From JAJDZL01 sp965221175 (GTDB taxonomy: Bacteria; Pseudomonadota; Gammaproteobacteria; Arenicellales; JAJDZL01), in assembly GCA_965221175.1 (NCBI GenBank), contig OZ244867.1, forward strand, positions 1,550,001 to 1,614,000: a stretch of DNA of 64,000 nt. Reading direction: 5' to 3'. A program made the position numbers and the translations under genes. Below, in pieces: positions 1-9,005 of this stretch. The notes beneath the pieces are model-generated. The model made no database searches. It was not told the DNA's origin and was given only the letters and a program-made list of their open reading frames with translations. The first letter of the stretch is position 1, and each line of letters opens with the position of its first letter.

Positions 1-1006
1 GCGCCGAATATGATCCGAGAACATAGCCCTGCAGCACGCCATCTGAAATAATATCGCGCGGCTGCGTTGCAACGCCCTCTGCATCGGCTACCGCGCTACC
101 CAAGGTTCGCTTCAAATGAGGCTGTTCGTGAATTCGTACCCATGGCGGGAAAATTTCCTGTCCGATGCTATCCAGCAAAAAACTTGCCTTTCGATAAAGC
201 GCGGGGCCGGTGATGGCTCTGATTAAGCATGAGAGAAGATTGGACGCTATGGGCGCTTCAAACAGTACCGGCGCTCTACAAGTACTGATTTGTCTTGCAT
301 CAAGTCTGCGTAAAGTTCTTTTCGCCGCCATCAATCCAATGGATTGCGGTGAATCCAGCAATGCCGGGTCACGTACAGCGTCAAACCAGTAATCGCCCTG
401 CATGCCAGCAACAGATTTTCCGACAACAGAGCAACTCATATCATGGCGAGTCGTGCGTTGATGGATGAGAAAATCGTCACTGTTGCCAAACGCTGACTCA
501 CTGATAGAAGTACCAAATGTTGCTCCTTCTGAATTAATGATCCTGGAATCACTGGACAGAGCAGAATTTTCGCAGGCAAGAGCCATTTCAAGTGCCTGGT
601 CGCGATCGACATTCCACGGCAAATACAACTCCAATTCAGGAATCTGGCGGGCCAAACGATCTGATGGCGGCAACCCGTTACAGGGGTCATCAGCAGTAAA
701 TTTCGCAATCGTACGGGCAGCCCGCACCGTATCTGCAATCGCAGCATCGCTAAAGTCGTTCGTTGTGGAAATGCCTTTTTTATTCCCCATGTACACCGTA
801 ACGGTCAGATTTCCGCCGTTATGATGCTCAACCGTCTCCAGTTCGCCCATGCGAACACCAAGTTCGTAACCCCGTGTCTGTCCTACTCCCACAGTTGCCG
901 CATCCACACCAAAACGCGAGGCACAATCCATTGCCTGCTCGACAATATTCGACAAATCAATTGCATCACCGCGATCTACGGTGGATTGGACGCTCTTTGC
1001 AGTCAT
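1..1006 (-). CDS. pmbA: PmbA/TldE metalloprotease subunit (3' end missing)
   Basis: Reading the minus strand from the ATG at 1006 gives an open frame to the window edge, about 335 residues beginning MTAKSVQSTVDRGDAID. It carries the family's ordinary N-terminal features (VEHHNGGNLTVTVYMGNKKG and KGISTTNDFSDAAI) and the later GDYWFDAVRDP and IISDGVLQGYVLGSYSA stretches. The partner gene tldD ends 7 bases upstream, so the two are probably one transcript. TldD and TldE form a heterodimeric cytoplasmic protease that trims unfolded peptides and matures some RiPP toxins (family knowledge). TldE lacks the zinc site, which is carried by TldD. The C-terminus lies outside the window. Identity is firm. 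Confidence 0.93.
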   Translation of the reverse strand, partial: MTAKSVQSTVDRGDAIDLSNIVEQAMDCASRFGVDAATVGVGQTRGYELGVRMGELETVEHHNGGNLTVTVYMGNKKGISTTNDFSDAAIADTVRAARTIAKFTADDPCNGLPPSDRLARQIPELELYLPWNVDRDQALEMALACENSALSSDSRIINSEGATFGTSISESAFGNSDDFLIHQRTTRHDMSCSVVGKSVAGMQGDYWFDAVRDPALLDSPQSIGLMAAKRTLRRLDARQISTCRAPVLFEAPIASNLLSCLIRAITGPALYRKASFLLDSIGQEIFPPWVRIHEQPHLKRTLGSAVADAEGVATQPRDIISDGVLQGYVLGSYSA

Positions 1007-1013
1007 CGTAATG

Positions 1014-2462
1014 TCACATCTGAACGCCGCCGACAGTCAGGCCATCGACGCGTAGTGTCGGCTGTCCCACTCCAACCGGAACGCTTTGCCCCTCTTTACC
1101 GCAGGTACCAATCCCGGAGTCAAGTTGCAGGTTGTTGCCCACCATCGTGACTTTGGTGAGAACGTCCGGACCGTTGCCAATCAAAGTCGCACCCTTTACG
1201 GGTCTGGTAATCTTTCCCTTTTCAATGAGATATGCTTCCGTAGCAGAAAAAACAAACTTGCCAGAAGTGATGTCGACCTGTCCTCCACCAAAACTCACTG
1301 CGTATAAGCCATCGTCTACAGACTCAATGATTTCCTCATGACTCGACGCACCCGGCAGCATGTAGGTATTGGTCATTCTCGGCATTGGCAAATGGGCATA
1401 AGATTCACGACGTCCATTGCCGGTTGGCGCCTGATTCATCAATCTTGCATTTGTCAAATCCTGCATATAGCCAGCAAGAATGCCATTTTCAATGAGAACG
1501 GTATTCTGTGATTGCGTTCCCTCGTCATCTATGCTGAGTGAGCCTCTTCGATTCTCTATAGTTCCGTCGTCAACGATGGTACAGAGTTTTGATGCCACTT
1601 GATCGCCGATACGGCCTGCAAAGGCGGAAGTCCCTTTTCGATTGAAATCACCTTCAAGTCCGTGTCCGATTGCTTCGTGAAGAAGTATCCCCGGCCATCC
1701 GGGACCGAGAACGACTACCATTGTGCCGGCAGGCGCATCAACGGACTCCAAGTTTATCAAAGCTTGCCGCACAGCTTCGCGACCATATTCAAGAGCACGA
1801 TCCTGTTGCACCAGAAAATCATAAGATTCGCGGGAACCACCGCCGAATGAACCCTGTTCCCGACGACCGTTGTGCTCCGCTACCACACTAACGTTCAGTC
1901 TCACCAATGGACGGACATCCGCACAAATTTTTCCGTCGCTACGTACAACTAGAACAATCTCCTGCGAGCCAGATAGGTTCACCATAACCTCCTTGACTCT
2001 TGGATCTTGTTTTCTGGCGTCCTGTTCAACTCGCTCAAGCAACCGCACCTTTTCGGAATCAGACAAACTGTTTAGAGGGTCGTCAGGCCGGTAAAGTATC
2101 GGTACTTCTGCCGATTGCCGTTGTGTAACCGCGCGTGCATCCGAGCCAAGGCCGTGTGCAATGCCGCGAGCCGACACTGCAGCCTGAATCAATGCTGGCA
2201 AGCTCAAGTCGTCAGAACAGGAAAATCCGGTTTTATCGCCACTAATCGCCCGCAGACCGACGCCTTTGTCGATGCTGAAAGCGCCTGATTTGACGACTCC
2301 CTCTTCAAGACTCCAGCTTTCCTGCCGGGCATACTGAAAATAGAGATCAGCGTGATCAATATGTTTGCCCACCATTTCCCCGAGCAACACATCCAATTCT
2401 CGTTCGCCGACTTCGGCGGGTTCAAGCAGAGCGGTTCGAGCTGTGTCGATATATTTTTTCAT
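1014..2462 (-). CDS. tldD: Metalloprotease TldD
   Basis: 482 residues, full family length. The HEAIGH zinc motif is at residues 262-267 (H262, H266), preceded by VVVLGPGWPGILL, as in TldD. It is the catalytic half of the TldD/TldE protease. It starts at the ATG at 2462; no clear Shine-Dalgarno sequence is visible upstream. pmbA follows after 7 bases. In many gammaproteobacteria the order is yhdP-nit-tldD; here nit lies 16 kb away on the same strand, separated by mobile and catabolic DNA. Any promoter now driving tldD must lie in that inserted DNA. Confidence 0.97.
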   Translation of the reverse strand: MKKYIDTARTALLEPAEVGERELDVLLGEMVGKHIDHADLYFQYARQESWSLEEGVVKSGAFSIDKGVGLRAISGDKTGFSCSDDLSLPALIQAAVSARGIAHGLGSDARAVTQRQSAEVPILYRPDDPLNSLSDSEKVRLLERVEQDARKQDPRVKEVMVNLSGSQEIVLVVRSDGKICADVRPLVRLNVSVVAEHNGRREQGSFGGGSRESYDFLVQQDRALEYGREAVRQALINLESVDAPAGTMVVVLGPGWPGILLHEAIGHGLEGDFNRKGTSAFAGRIGDQVASKLCTIVDDGTIENRRGSLSIDDEGTQSQNTVLIENGILAGYMQDLTNARLMNQAPTGNGRRESYAHLPMPRMTNTYMLPGASSHEEIIESVDDGLYAVSFGGGQVDITSGKFVFSATEAYLIEKGKITRPVKGATLIGNGPDVLTKVTMVGNNLQLDSGIGTCGKEGQSVPVGVGQPTLRVDGLTVGGVQM

Positions 2463-2889
2463 AGCACTAAAATTTCATGCTTAACAGCAGTTAAATTGCC
2501 TTCTACAGTCATAGCAAAGTAAAGAACCCGAAGTTTCAGGTTCTGGGTAATCAAAACTGATGATTTCGAGACTGACTGAAGTCAGCCTAATAAATGCAAG
2601 ACCAGCTAGCAAATTATAGCAACTCGCAAAACAGGCAAGGCGTAAATCGTAAGACCCAAATCCGCAATTGGAGAATTAAATCGGCTACCGAGGCCCCGAA
2701 ATCCAATATCTGGCTCACTCTCGCCGGCGGATTCCCGCCACCTCCACCGATAACCGCACCGTCTACCGGAATCTTCAGCAATTGTAGTGCCCCGAGAGTG
2801 TTATTCCCGTTGAATGCTCGTGCAAAACCCTTGCCTGAATCGACAACCGTAGTGAATTCTGCAATGAAGCCGCCCCCAAGGCGGCCAAC
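2463..2889. other. Intergenic stretch upstream of tldD
   Basis: No convincing gene. An open minus-strand stretch runs from about 2886 to a TAA at 2614 without its own start. It includes the residues GALQLLKIPVDGAVIGGGGG, which look vaguely like the C-terminal end of a secreted cyclophilin-type protein, but this is too weak to call. A GCCGCC/GGCGGC inverted repeat lies at 2869-2885, just after the stop of the IS1380 transposase fragment. The tldD promoter should lie here, but I could not identify it. Confidence 0.4.
2869..2885 (-). terminator. GC-rich hairpin after the IS1380 transposase
   Basis: Inverted repeat GCCGCC-loop-GGCGGC a few bases beyond the stop codon of the minus-strand IS1380 fragment. 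There is no T tract, so it may be a weak terminator or just part of the IS end. Confidence 0.35.
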
Positions 2890-3606
2890 TCAGGTGAGAA
2901 GCGGATAAGCCCGTATCGAACGCAACGCTTCGTCAATGACCCGCCAGTGTGCCTCCGAGATCTTCACTGTCAATTGCCGAGCATGACGCACCACCTTTGC
3001 GCCAACCGCATAAATGTGAAATCGTATTCTCGGTGCCCGTGCCGTGATCCACCGCGACGGCAACATCACACGCATCTGGCATAAAAGATTATACGCCAAC
3101 GCATTGAGTTTCAACCACACCGCATTGGCAGCGAAATCTCCACACGGAAAGTGGGCACCAGCAAAGTCGCTTCGAAGTTGCTTGATCTTGTTCTCGCTGG
3201 TCTCGCCGCGAAGGTTATACCACTGCACGATCTCATGATCCGTCTTCTCATCGAAGTTGGTCGCAATCGCACGGTAAATGTGCTCCCCCTGGGTGGCACT
3301 GTCATCTTCCGCTTCAATCAACGTTTCCAGATTTACATTGTCGCCCTTGTCAATGCACTTTCTCTGAACCACCAAAGTGAACGCATCCGTGTTGCCCATC
3401 ACATGCACCGTACGAGCCACCTGTTCGGTCTCCGATACCGTGCCATCGGCATACACCAACGCTTCCCACTGATCCGCCTTGATGCTGCTGATCGACTCTT
3501 TCAAGGTCGTGTCCATCTTCGCACGAATCGCAAACCGCTTGCCCGTTTCCATCAGGTATTTGATGATACTCGCTTGGTAACCGGCAGCATCAATGCGAAC
3601 CTTGAT
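2890..3606 (-). pseudogene. IS1380-family transposase, C-terminal half (interrupted)
   Basis: The minus-strand frame holds the IS1380 core: KVRIDAAGYQASIIKYLM, then WYNLRGETSENKIKQLRSDF and FPCGDFAANAVWLKLNALA, the typical C-terminal block of this family. It has no start of its own. The frame enters directly from the IS boundary at 3606/3607 through ATCAAG (IK). The N-terminal half of the same gene lies at 5548-5768 beyond the nested IS. Joining the two across one copy of the 5-bp target duplication gives the continuous reading ...GVSVIKVRIDAAGYQ..., so a single insertion split one gene. The first IS1380 residues are also missing, so the gene was probably already decayed. Confidence 0.88.
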
Positions 3607-3809
3607 GAGACTTTTCCGTTGGGCGTAATTTTACTGGCTATCGAGCGGAATGAGTCGGCATGAATATTGATTTTTCCGGGAAAAACCGAATCACAGCGCC
3701 AGATTTCGGCGCCGCGGCTGTTTGCGCGGCAATAATCAGGCTGAATGGGGCGATTCAGACAAATTGCGCTCGCGCCGAACGGTCTGCTGAATCGATTGGC
3801 TGGAATGCC

Positions 3810-3824
3810 GCCGCGCCAAGCGGC
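3810..3824 (-). terminator. Hairpin after the nested-IS transposase
   Basis: GCCGC-GCCAA-GCGGC stem-loop lies just beyond the transposase stop. A near copy (CGCCGC-TCCAA-GCGGCG) occurs at 7850-7866, in decayed DNA upstream of the LysR gene. No T tract is visible. Confidence 0.4.
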
Positions 3825-3828
3825 AGAA

Positions 3829-5253
3829 TCAGGCGGCCAGGTCTTTGACCAGTGATCTCATACGTTCAGGCTTGCCGCTCTGAATGGCAAAACAGGCTGC
3901 TGCCAGCATCACCGTCATGGACATCGAGATTCTAAGCGCCATGCGCTTTTGTCCGCGGATATAGTGATCCTCCATCAAGAATCCGTCTGCGATTCTGGAA
4001 AAGATCCGCTCACAGGCGGTTCTTTGTCTATACAGCCGTTTCCACTTGTAGGTCGAAGGCGGCAATGCACCGCAGTCTCGAAGGTGGTCCGGGTCCACTT
4101 TGACTCGCACCACTCGGGTCTTGGCGTCGATTCTGACATGGCCGCTTTGGTAGCATTCGGCTCGACCCTTGCACTCGAAATCGTTGACTGTAGCCGGACA
4201 AGCCCATTTCACAGTGCCGCGCTTTTTCTCATAGCCCTGGTGATGCATCAGTCGGATTTGCTTTGAGTGCGGACACTTGCAATACAGATCGCCACGTTCT
4301 GTTACCAGCATCGTGTCAATCACATTTTCGTCCAATGTGCGGGTCGGCACATCCAGCTGATCGGCATCCAGATTGATTTCGTCCCACAGATTGCGAGTGT
4401 CGATGACCGGCAGAATATCCGCTTCGAACAGTTGTCTGCGAAGTTTGTTGCTGTCAAGCCCGCGGTCGGCAACAAAGCTTTGACACCGATTCGACAAATC
4501 TGAATCGACAAACTCGGCGACCAAATTTTTACAGTGAGTATGCTCGGATTGTTTCGCCGTTGCCAGCTTGAATCCGAGCGGCAGCTCGAAATTCACGTCG
4601 CTCAGGACGTGCAGGCCGTAGCCAAACCAGTATTTTTTGACTTGCTTCTCCTGGCCATTGGAAGCGGTCGTATACTGTTTGTGACAGCCCCAGGTAGCGT
4701 CCGGGTCTGAGGTTTGTTGCTCGCCTGTGAGCGGGTCGGTTTTGTTCTTGATCTTGTTGCCGGTTGAATACGATTCAATAGCTTTGCCATCGTAGCCGAC
4801 GCGCTCGCCTAAATCCGGCAAAAGCTCCGACAGCTTGTCGCGCTGGACTGCAAACAGCGTCGACACACAGCCGGATTTTTCATCGACCTCAATGAGCGTT
4901 TGCCTGAAGCGACTGAAAGCCCCGTCCGATGGCACCTTGTAGTGGACAAACGGATCCCGGTCGCAGTCCGCAACCGGCTTGAGCTCGAAGCCCAGCGCGA
5001 TCATCAAAGTCGGGTTTCTTTTCAGTTCCCGGCGCAATGAGGCAACACTTCGATGCTGCAGGACAATCATTGCGAAAAGCGCCTGCAGCATGGCTTCGAT
5101 GGGCCAGTCCTGACGTCCTTTGCGGTTTCGGTGAGTGCGGATTTGGCAGACGATTTCAGAAAAGTCGAGCTGTGTGAAGATGCCTCGAAGTCTTTCGAGT
5201 TCGCAATGGTCTAGATAATTTCCCCAGAATAGATCATAATTGACTAAAGCCAT
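3829..5253 (-). CDS. DDE transposase (IS1182/IS5-like, DUF772 N-terminus)
   Basis: 474 residues, intact. The N-terminal helical region (WPIEAMLQALFAMIVLQHRS, about residues 51-70) is the DUF772-type DNA-binding part. A DDE-type core follows, with VGYDGKAI and FVADRGLD around the first two acidic positions. A Cys-rich insert (YCKCPH...WACPA...CKGRAECY) precedes the C-terminal CERIFSRIADGF helix carrying the last Glu. It is the sole gene of the 3607-5547 element and is probably still functional. The exact ISfinder family is uncertain: the Cys-rich insert and length suggest IS1182-like, but 5-bp duplications also occur in related groups. Confidence 0.85.
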   Translation of the reverse strand: MALVNYDLFWGNYLDHCELERLRGIFTQLDFSEIVCQIRTHRNRKGRQDWPIEAMLQALFAMIVLQHRSVASLRRELKRNPTLMIALGFELKPVADCDRDPFVHYKVPSDGAFSRFRQTLIEVDEKSGCVSTLFAVQRDKLSELLPDLGERVGYDGKAIESYSTGNKIKNKTDPLTGEQQTSDPDATWGCHKQYTTASNGQEKQVKKYWFGYGLHVLSDVNFELPLGFKLATAKQSEHTHCKNLVAEFVDSDLSNRCQSFVADRGLDSNKLRRQLFEADILPVIDTRNLWDEINLDADQLDVPTRTLDENVIDTMLVTERGDLYCKCPHSKQIRLMHHQGYEKKRGTVKWACPATVNDFECKGRAECYQSGHVRIDAKTRVVRVKVDPDHLRDCGALPPSTYKWKRLYRQRTACERIFSRIADGFLMEDHYIRGQKRMALRISMSMTVMLAAACFAIQSGKPERMRSLVKDLAA

Positions 5254-5547
5254 GAGCAGAACCTCTTGTTGAATGGATAATCAGTTAACCATTGAATGAT
5301 TTTAACTGAATTATATCATGGAGCAGTTGCTTGTGGCTTTATTTATTAATTAAAACAATAGGATAAGTAGGACAGGCAACTCAGGAACCGGTTGCTGAGG
5401 GGGCTTTGGAATTGGGGTGAAATTTTCCCTTTACCGCGTAAAAACGCCGAAAAAGCGGTATTTCAGGCTATTTTGTGGGGTAAACAAATTTTCAAGCTCG
5501 GCGATTCGCGCGAAAAATCAATAACTTACCGATTTCGAAAAGGTCTC

Positions 5548-5768
5548 TTGATCACCGAAACTCCGTGCGGCAACTCTTCCTCACACTGCCGGATGAATTC
5601 ATAATTATCCTTGTTCAGCGGCTCATTGCCGTCCCGAAAATCAACCGATACCACCTGTTCCGTCTCGGCAATATGTCCGACCATCGGAGTGTAGCCGGTG
5701 TGCTTTTTGTAGATCCACTTTGCAGCGCCCGATTGCAAAAATGCGCGCACCACCGTAGAGGATGCCGA
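5548..5768 (-). pseudogene. IS1380-family transposase, N-terminal part (interrupted)
   Basis: The minus-strand frame reads TVVRAFLQSGAAKWIYKKHT, then GHIAETEQVVSVDFRDGN and FIRQCEEELPHGVSVIK, a typical IS1380 N-terminal half. It ends exactly at the boundary of the nested IS; the C-terminal half continues at 3606. Upstream an in-frame TAA at 5769-5771 and loss of similarity show that the first 100 or so residues are gone, probably lost when the neighbouring IS110 DNA arrived. Not functional. Confidence 0.85.
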
Positions 5769-5930
5769 TTACTCCCAGACCCACAGAAACAAATTTTTCT
5801 AGAGTGAACAAATCAATGAAGAAAAGACGATACCATAATTAGACATCATGGATTGACCTGCCCTGACTCACAGCGCATAGGATATGCTTTGGGTCAGTAA
5901 ATGAAACAAGCCCTTGGAGGAGGACAGGTC

Positions 5931-7067
5931 ATGGAACAGTATAGTGGATATATAGGTCTTGATGTACACAAGGAGACGATTGCGGTCGGCATTGCGCGTG
6001 CGGGACGTAGTCAACCGCAGTATTATGGCGAGATCCGCAACGATGCAGCTGCAGTGGTTCGTTTGGTGCGTCAGTTGCGCCGGAAAATGGGCGCTTTGAC
6101 ATGGTGTTACGAGGCGGGTCCGTGCGGTTATGCAGTGTATCGTCAGCTGACGGCGTTGGGCGAGCCCTGCGAGGTGGTGGCGCCGGGGTTGATATTACGC
6201 AAGCCCGGTGAGCGAATCAAGAACGACCGTCGGGATGCTTTGATGCTGGCCCGGCAACATCGCAGTGGCGATCTGTCGGCGGTGTGGGTGCCGGACGAAC
6301 ACCAGGAGGCGATGCGTGATCTGAGTCGTGCGCGTGAAGACATGAAAGCAATCGAGTTGAAGACTCGGCAGCGCTTGGGCGCCTTTTTGCTGCGTCACGA
6401 TCGAATTTACCGGGAAGGTCGAAGTCGTTGGACGCAGCAGCATTTTCGCTGGCTGGAGCGGCAGCGGTTTGAACTGGAAATTCATCAGCGCGTATTTCAG
6501 GAATATGTCGACGCGGTCATCGATGCGCAACGTCGGGTGGCGGCTTTGGAGTCGGAAATGCGGATGGCTTTGGAGAGCTGGCCGCTGCGTGCGGTGGCTG
6601 AAGGTTTAATGTCGCTTCGGGGCGTGGGGCTGATCACGGCCGTGACCGTGTTGGCCGAGTTGGGCGATATCAGCCGTTTTGACAATGCGCGGCAGCTGAT
6701 GTGTTTCGTGGGACTGGTTCCCGGGGAGCGTTCTTCGGGTTCCAAGCGTCGTCAGACCGGCATCACGAAAACCGGCAATGCACATGTGCGACGGGTGCTG
6801 GTGGAAGCCGCTTGGAGTTATCGCTTCCCAGCTCGCAAAACCGCAGTGCTGCAACGGCGTGCGGAACGCGCTTCACCAGCTGTACAGGCCATCGCCTGGA
6901 AGGCACAGAAACGGTTGTGCAGCCGTTATCGACACTTGAATCTCGGTGGCAAGGAAAAATGCAAAGTGACCACGGCTGTAGCCCGTGAACTGGTAGGCTT
7001 TGTGTGGGCGATCGCCCGTGAAGTCATGCCAGCGACACAGTCGCAACATGCCCAGGTCAGTGCCTGA
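5931..7067 (+). CDS. IS110-family DEDD transposase, copy 1
   Basis: 378 residues when started at the ATG at 5931, behind a strong GGAGGAGG ribosome site. This matches the length of copy 2; an in-frame ATG at 5901 is less likely. The N-terminal RuvC-like DEDD domain starts YIGLDVHKETIAVG and includes YEAGPCGY and KNDRRDALMLARQ. The C-terminal Tnp_20 domain has LRGVGLITAVTVLAELGD, FVGLVPGERSSG and RQTGITKTGNAHVRRVL. The gene is intact and probably active, since a second intact copy occurs in the window. Confidence 0.95.
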   Translation: MEQYSGYIGLDVHKETIAVGIARAGRSQPQYYGEIRNDAAAVVRLVRQLRRKMGALTWCYEAGPCGYAVYRQLTALGEPCEVVAPGLILRKPGERIKNDRRDALMLARQHRSGDLSAVWVPDEHQEAMRDLSRAREDMKAIELKTRQRLGAFLLRHDRIYREGRSRWTQQHFRWLERQRFELEIHQRVFQEYVDAVIDAQRRVAALESEMRMALESWPLRAVAEGLMSLRGVGLITAVTVLAELGDISRFDNARQLMCFVGLVPGERSSGSKRRQTGITKTGNAHVRRVLVEAAWSYRFPARKTAVLQRRAERASPAVQAIAWKAQKRLCSRYRHLNLGGKEKCKVTTAVARELVGFVWAIAREVMPATQSQHAQVSA

Positions 7068-7340
7068 TCCGTTACACCCATGGTTTCCAAACACGAAATG
7101 CAGAAGGTCAGCGGCCGGTTGGGAGAACCCTCGATTTATCCTAGAGGGCTCGACCCATTGGGTCGAGCAAACCGCGTAATAAGAGTGAGGCAGCTCCACG
7201 ACGAAGTGAAGTCAGGCGGTAACCAACCCGCGGATATCAGTAGGATCCACCGTCGTCATAAGCCTCTGCCTTCTGCATTCGTGTTCTGGATCAGGAAATG
7301 CTGTTTACAATGATAAATAAATTTGACAAGTCAATCCATA
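7068..7340 (+). ncRNA. Candidate bridge-RNA region of IS110 copy 1
   Basis: The 3' noncoding region between the transposase stop and the right subterminal repeat holds a hairpin CCCTCGA/TAGAGGG around 7128-7148 and, directly after it, a perfect 9-bp stem GCTCGACCC with an ATT loop (7148-7168). Compared with copy 2, the loop at 7135-7140 is almost fully changed while the stem flanks are kept. IS110-family elements encode a guide (bridge) RNA in such noncoding ends (family knowledge); that this stretch is it is an inference. Confidence 0.5.
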
Positions 7341-7350
7341 TCAGAATTGC

Positions 7351-7397
7351 TGGTTGTGGTAATCGTAACAATTCGTCAAAAGGGAAATTGTTGATAG
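7351..7397. repeat. 47-bp direct repeat, left copy
   Basis: This 47-base stretch, beginning TGGTTGTGGTAATCG and ending ATTGTTGATAG, recurs at 17412-17458 with a single mismatch and in the same orientation. The two copies bracket the LysR-ABC-molybdenum hydroxylase cassette. The left copy abuts the right end of IS110 copy 1. Confidence 0.85.
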
Positions 7398-7920
7398 TGC
7401 AAAATCGCATGAGGGCGCAATGATGATAACTCAGTGGGGATTTCTTGTGATTCGCCGATTGAAATCAATTTGGAAACAATGAGGCAAAATTTTGAATTGC
7501 CGCTAACGCTGATGGAACACTATAATTTGAAACACAAAATCTCGAACTCGCTACTTGATTAGTTTCACTTGTAGTGAACCAGCACTGATAAATTTACCAG
7601 AATAAATCACAATTGATATGTGCCATGAACAACTGCCTTTGAGAATTTTGAAGGATCGTTCTACGGCCTGTATCATCGCCACTGGCAGGTGCGGTGGAAA
7701 TTCGGAGTTTTCATTCGAAAACCATCAGATTCCTTGATTTCGGGCAATATTGTGGGGTAAGTAAATATCAGGCCTTCAATTTCGCGAGTGGTACCAACAG
7801 TTTTTCAAGATCAAAAATGCCTCCTATTTGCGTGATTAGTTCAGCGTTACGCCGCTCCAAGCGGCGGGAATAATTTCAAAGATCAGCTGGCATTGAACGA
7901 AATTTGAAATTGGCATACAG
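7354..7920. other. IS debris upstream of the LysR gene
   Basis: No intact gene. The stretch around 7588-7632 resembles the 5' end of the nested-IS transposase and its leader (compare 5211-5255). TATTGTGGGGTAA near 7750 resembles TTTTGTGGGGTAA near 5470, so an internally deleted, decayed relative of that IS probably lies here in the same orientation. A hairpin CGCCGC-TCCAA-GCGGCG is at 7850-7866. Confidence 0.5.
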
Positions 7921-8850
7921 ATGACGATCCAGCTATCAGACATCGATATTCGGCAACTGAAGATATTTCGTGCTGTGGTCGAAAGCAATGGATTTACCAA
8001 CGCCGAGGTAATTCTGAATATCAGCCAATCCACGATCAGCCACCAGATGAGTAATTTGGAAGCCCGTTTAGGAATTAATTTGTGTGAGCGCGGCCGCGCG
8101 GGTTTCAGGCTGACCGAAAAAGGCAGGATGGTGTACGAGGAAACATTGCAGTTGTTCAAGGCTCACGAAAGGTTTCAATATGCCACGGGCGAGTTGAAAG
8201 GCAAATTGAGCGGCTACCTGAATATCGTATTGATTGACAGTGTGGTAACGGACCCGGAATGCCCGATTGTCTCAGCATTGAACAAATTCAACAATCGCGA
8301 TCATAACGTCACGATTTCCCTTGAGACCGCGTTGCCGGGAGATATTGAACGCTTGCTTCTCGATGCTGCTACAGACATAGCGATCGGAACATTCGAGAGA
8401 AAACTCCCCGGATTGACCTATAGAAAGATCTATTTGGAAACCAACAATCTGATGTGCGGTTCCGGTCACCCTATTGCACAGTTGAACGATTCGGCTCAAA
8501 TTAAACTCGCCATCAAGAAGTCTCGCAAGGTAACGCGAGGCTACTTGAATAACGAAGACATCAGCATGCTGGATCACGACCCGGAGATTGCCATTGGTGT
8601 TGCCCAATCTCTGGAGGCCCAGGCAATACTAATCCTGAGTGGCAGCCATATAGGGTTTCTGCCAATTCACTACACGCTCGAATGGGTCAAACAAAAACGG
8701 ATGCAGGCAATTGTTCCCGATGAGATTACCTACAAATCTCCATTCTACGTTGTGACTCGTAATTCGCCCAGAAAATCCAAGATTATCGACGCATTCACGG
8801 CCGATCTCGATTCCGCTATTGCCGAACGGACAGGGCCAAAATCGTTTTAA
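7921..8850 (+). CDS. LysR-family transcriptional regulator
   Basis: 309 residues. The N-terminal winged helix-turn-helix spans about residues 7-66, including QLKIFRAVVESNGFTNAEV and ISQSTISHQMSNLEARLG. A LysR substrate-binding domain follows (about 95-300). Family members usually bind an effector related to the pathway they control. Its place at the head of the plus-strand import and hydroxylase cassette, 254 bases before the permease gene, makes it the likely local regulator. The CCATGTTAGCATGG palindrome at 9006-9019 is a candidate operator. Unlike many LysR genes it is codirectional with its presumed targets rather than divergent. Confidence 0.93.
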   Translation: MTIQLSDIDIRQLKIFRAVVESNGFTNAEVILNISQSTISHQMSNLEARLGINLCERGRAGFRLTEKGRMVYEETLQLFKAHERFQYATGELKGKLSGYLNIVLIDSVVTDPECPIVSALNKFNNRDHNVTISLETALPGDIERLLLDAATDIAIGTFERKLPGLTYRKIYLETNNLMCGSGHPIAQLNDSAQIKLAIKKSRKVTRGYLNNEDISMLDHDPEIAIGVAQSLEAQAILILSGSHIGFLPIHYTLEWVKQKRMQAIVPDEITYKSPFYVVTRNSPRKSKIIDAFTADLDSAIAERTGPKSF

Positions 8851-9005
8851 CCTTGTGCTGACCGCAGGGCTGTCACCTGGCAGGATCCTTGTCGGAATAA
8901 TTTGGCTGCAGTGCTCAGACCACTGCCCCCGGAATCATGCCAATTTCTAACGTATTCCATCAAAAAGCGTGCTTTCGTGTTCACGACATCCAACCGTCAA
9001 TTTTC

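Larger units (their letters stand above)
3607..5547 (-). mobile_element. Complete insertion sequence nested in an IS1380 copy
   Basis: 1941-bp element with near-perfect terminal inverted repeats: GAGACTTTTCCG at the left (from 3607) and, on the other strand, GAGACCTTTTCG at the right (ending 5547). Inside these are matching TATTGATTTTTC blocks at 3665-3676 and, inverted, 5512-5523. It is flanked by a 5-bp direct repeat TTGAT (3602-3606 and 5548-5552). Removing the element and one repeat restores the IS1380 reading frame, which fixes the boundaries. It carries one transposase gene. Confidence 0.9.
5841..7353 (+). mobile_element. IS110-family (IS1111-type) element, copy 1
   Basis: About 1513 bp, shared almost base for base with the inverted copy at 58459-59972. 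Subterminal inverted repeats ATGGATTGACCTGCC (5848-5862) and, on the other strand, ATGGATTGACTTGTC (7325-7339) are typical of the IS1111 subgroup, which makes no target duplications. The long 3' noncoding part (7068-7340) carries hairpins and is where IS1111-type elements encode their bridge RNA. The true ends may be a few bases inside the stated coordinates, because bases shared by both insertion sites could be target sequence. Confidence 0.87.

Noticed and set aside
3151..3663. Plus-strand frame over the IS1380 remnant
   Set aside because: The opposite strand reads as a transposase; this frame also crosses the IS boundary at 3607.
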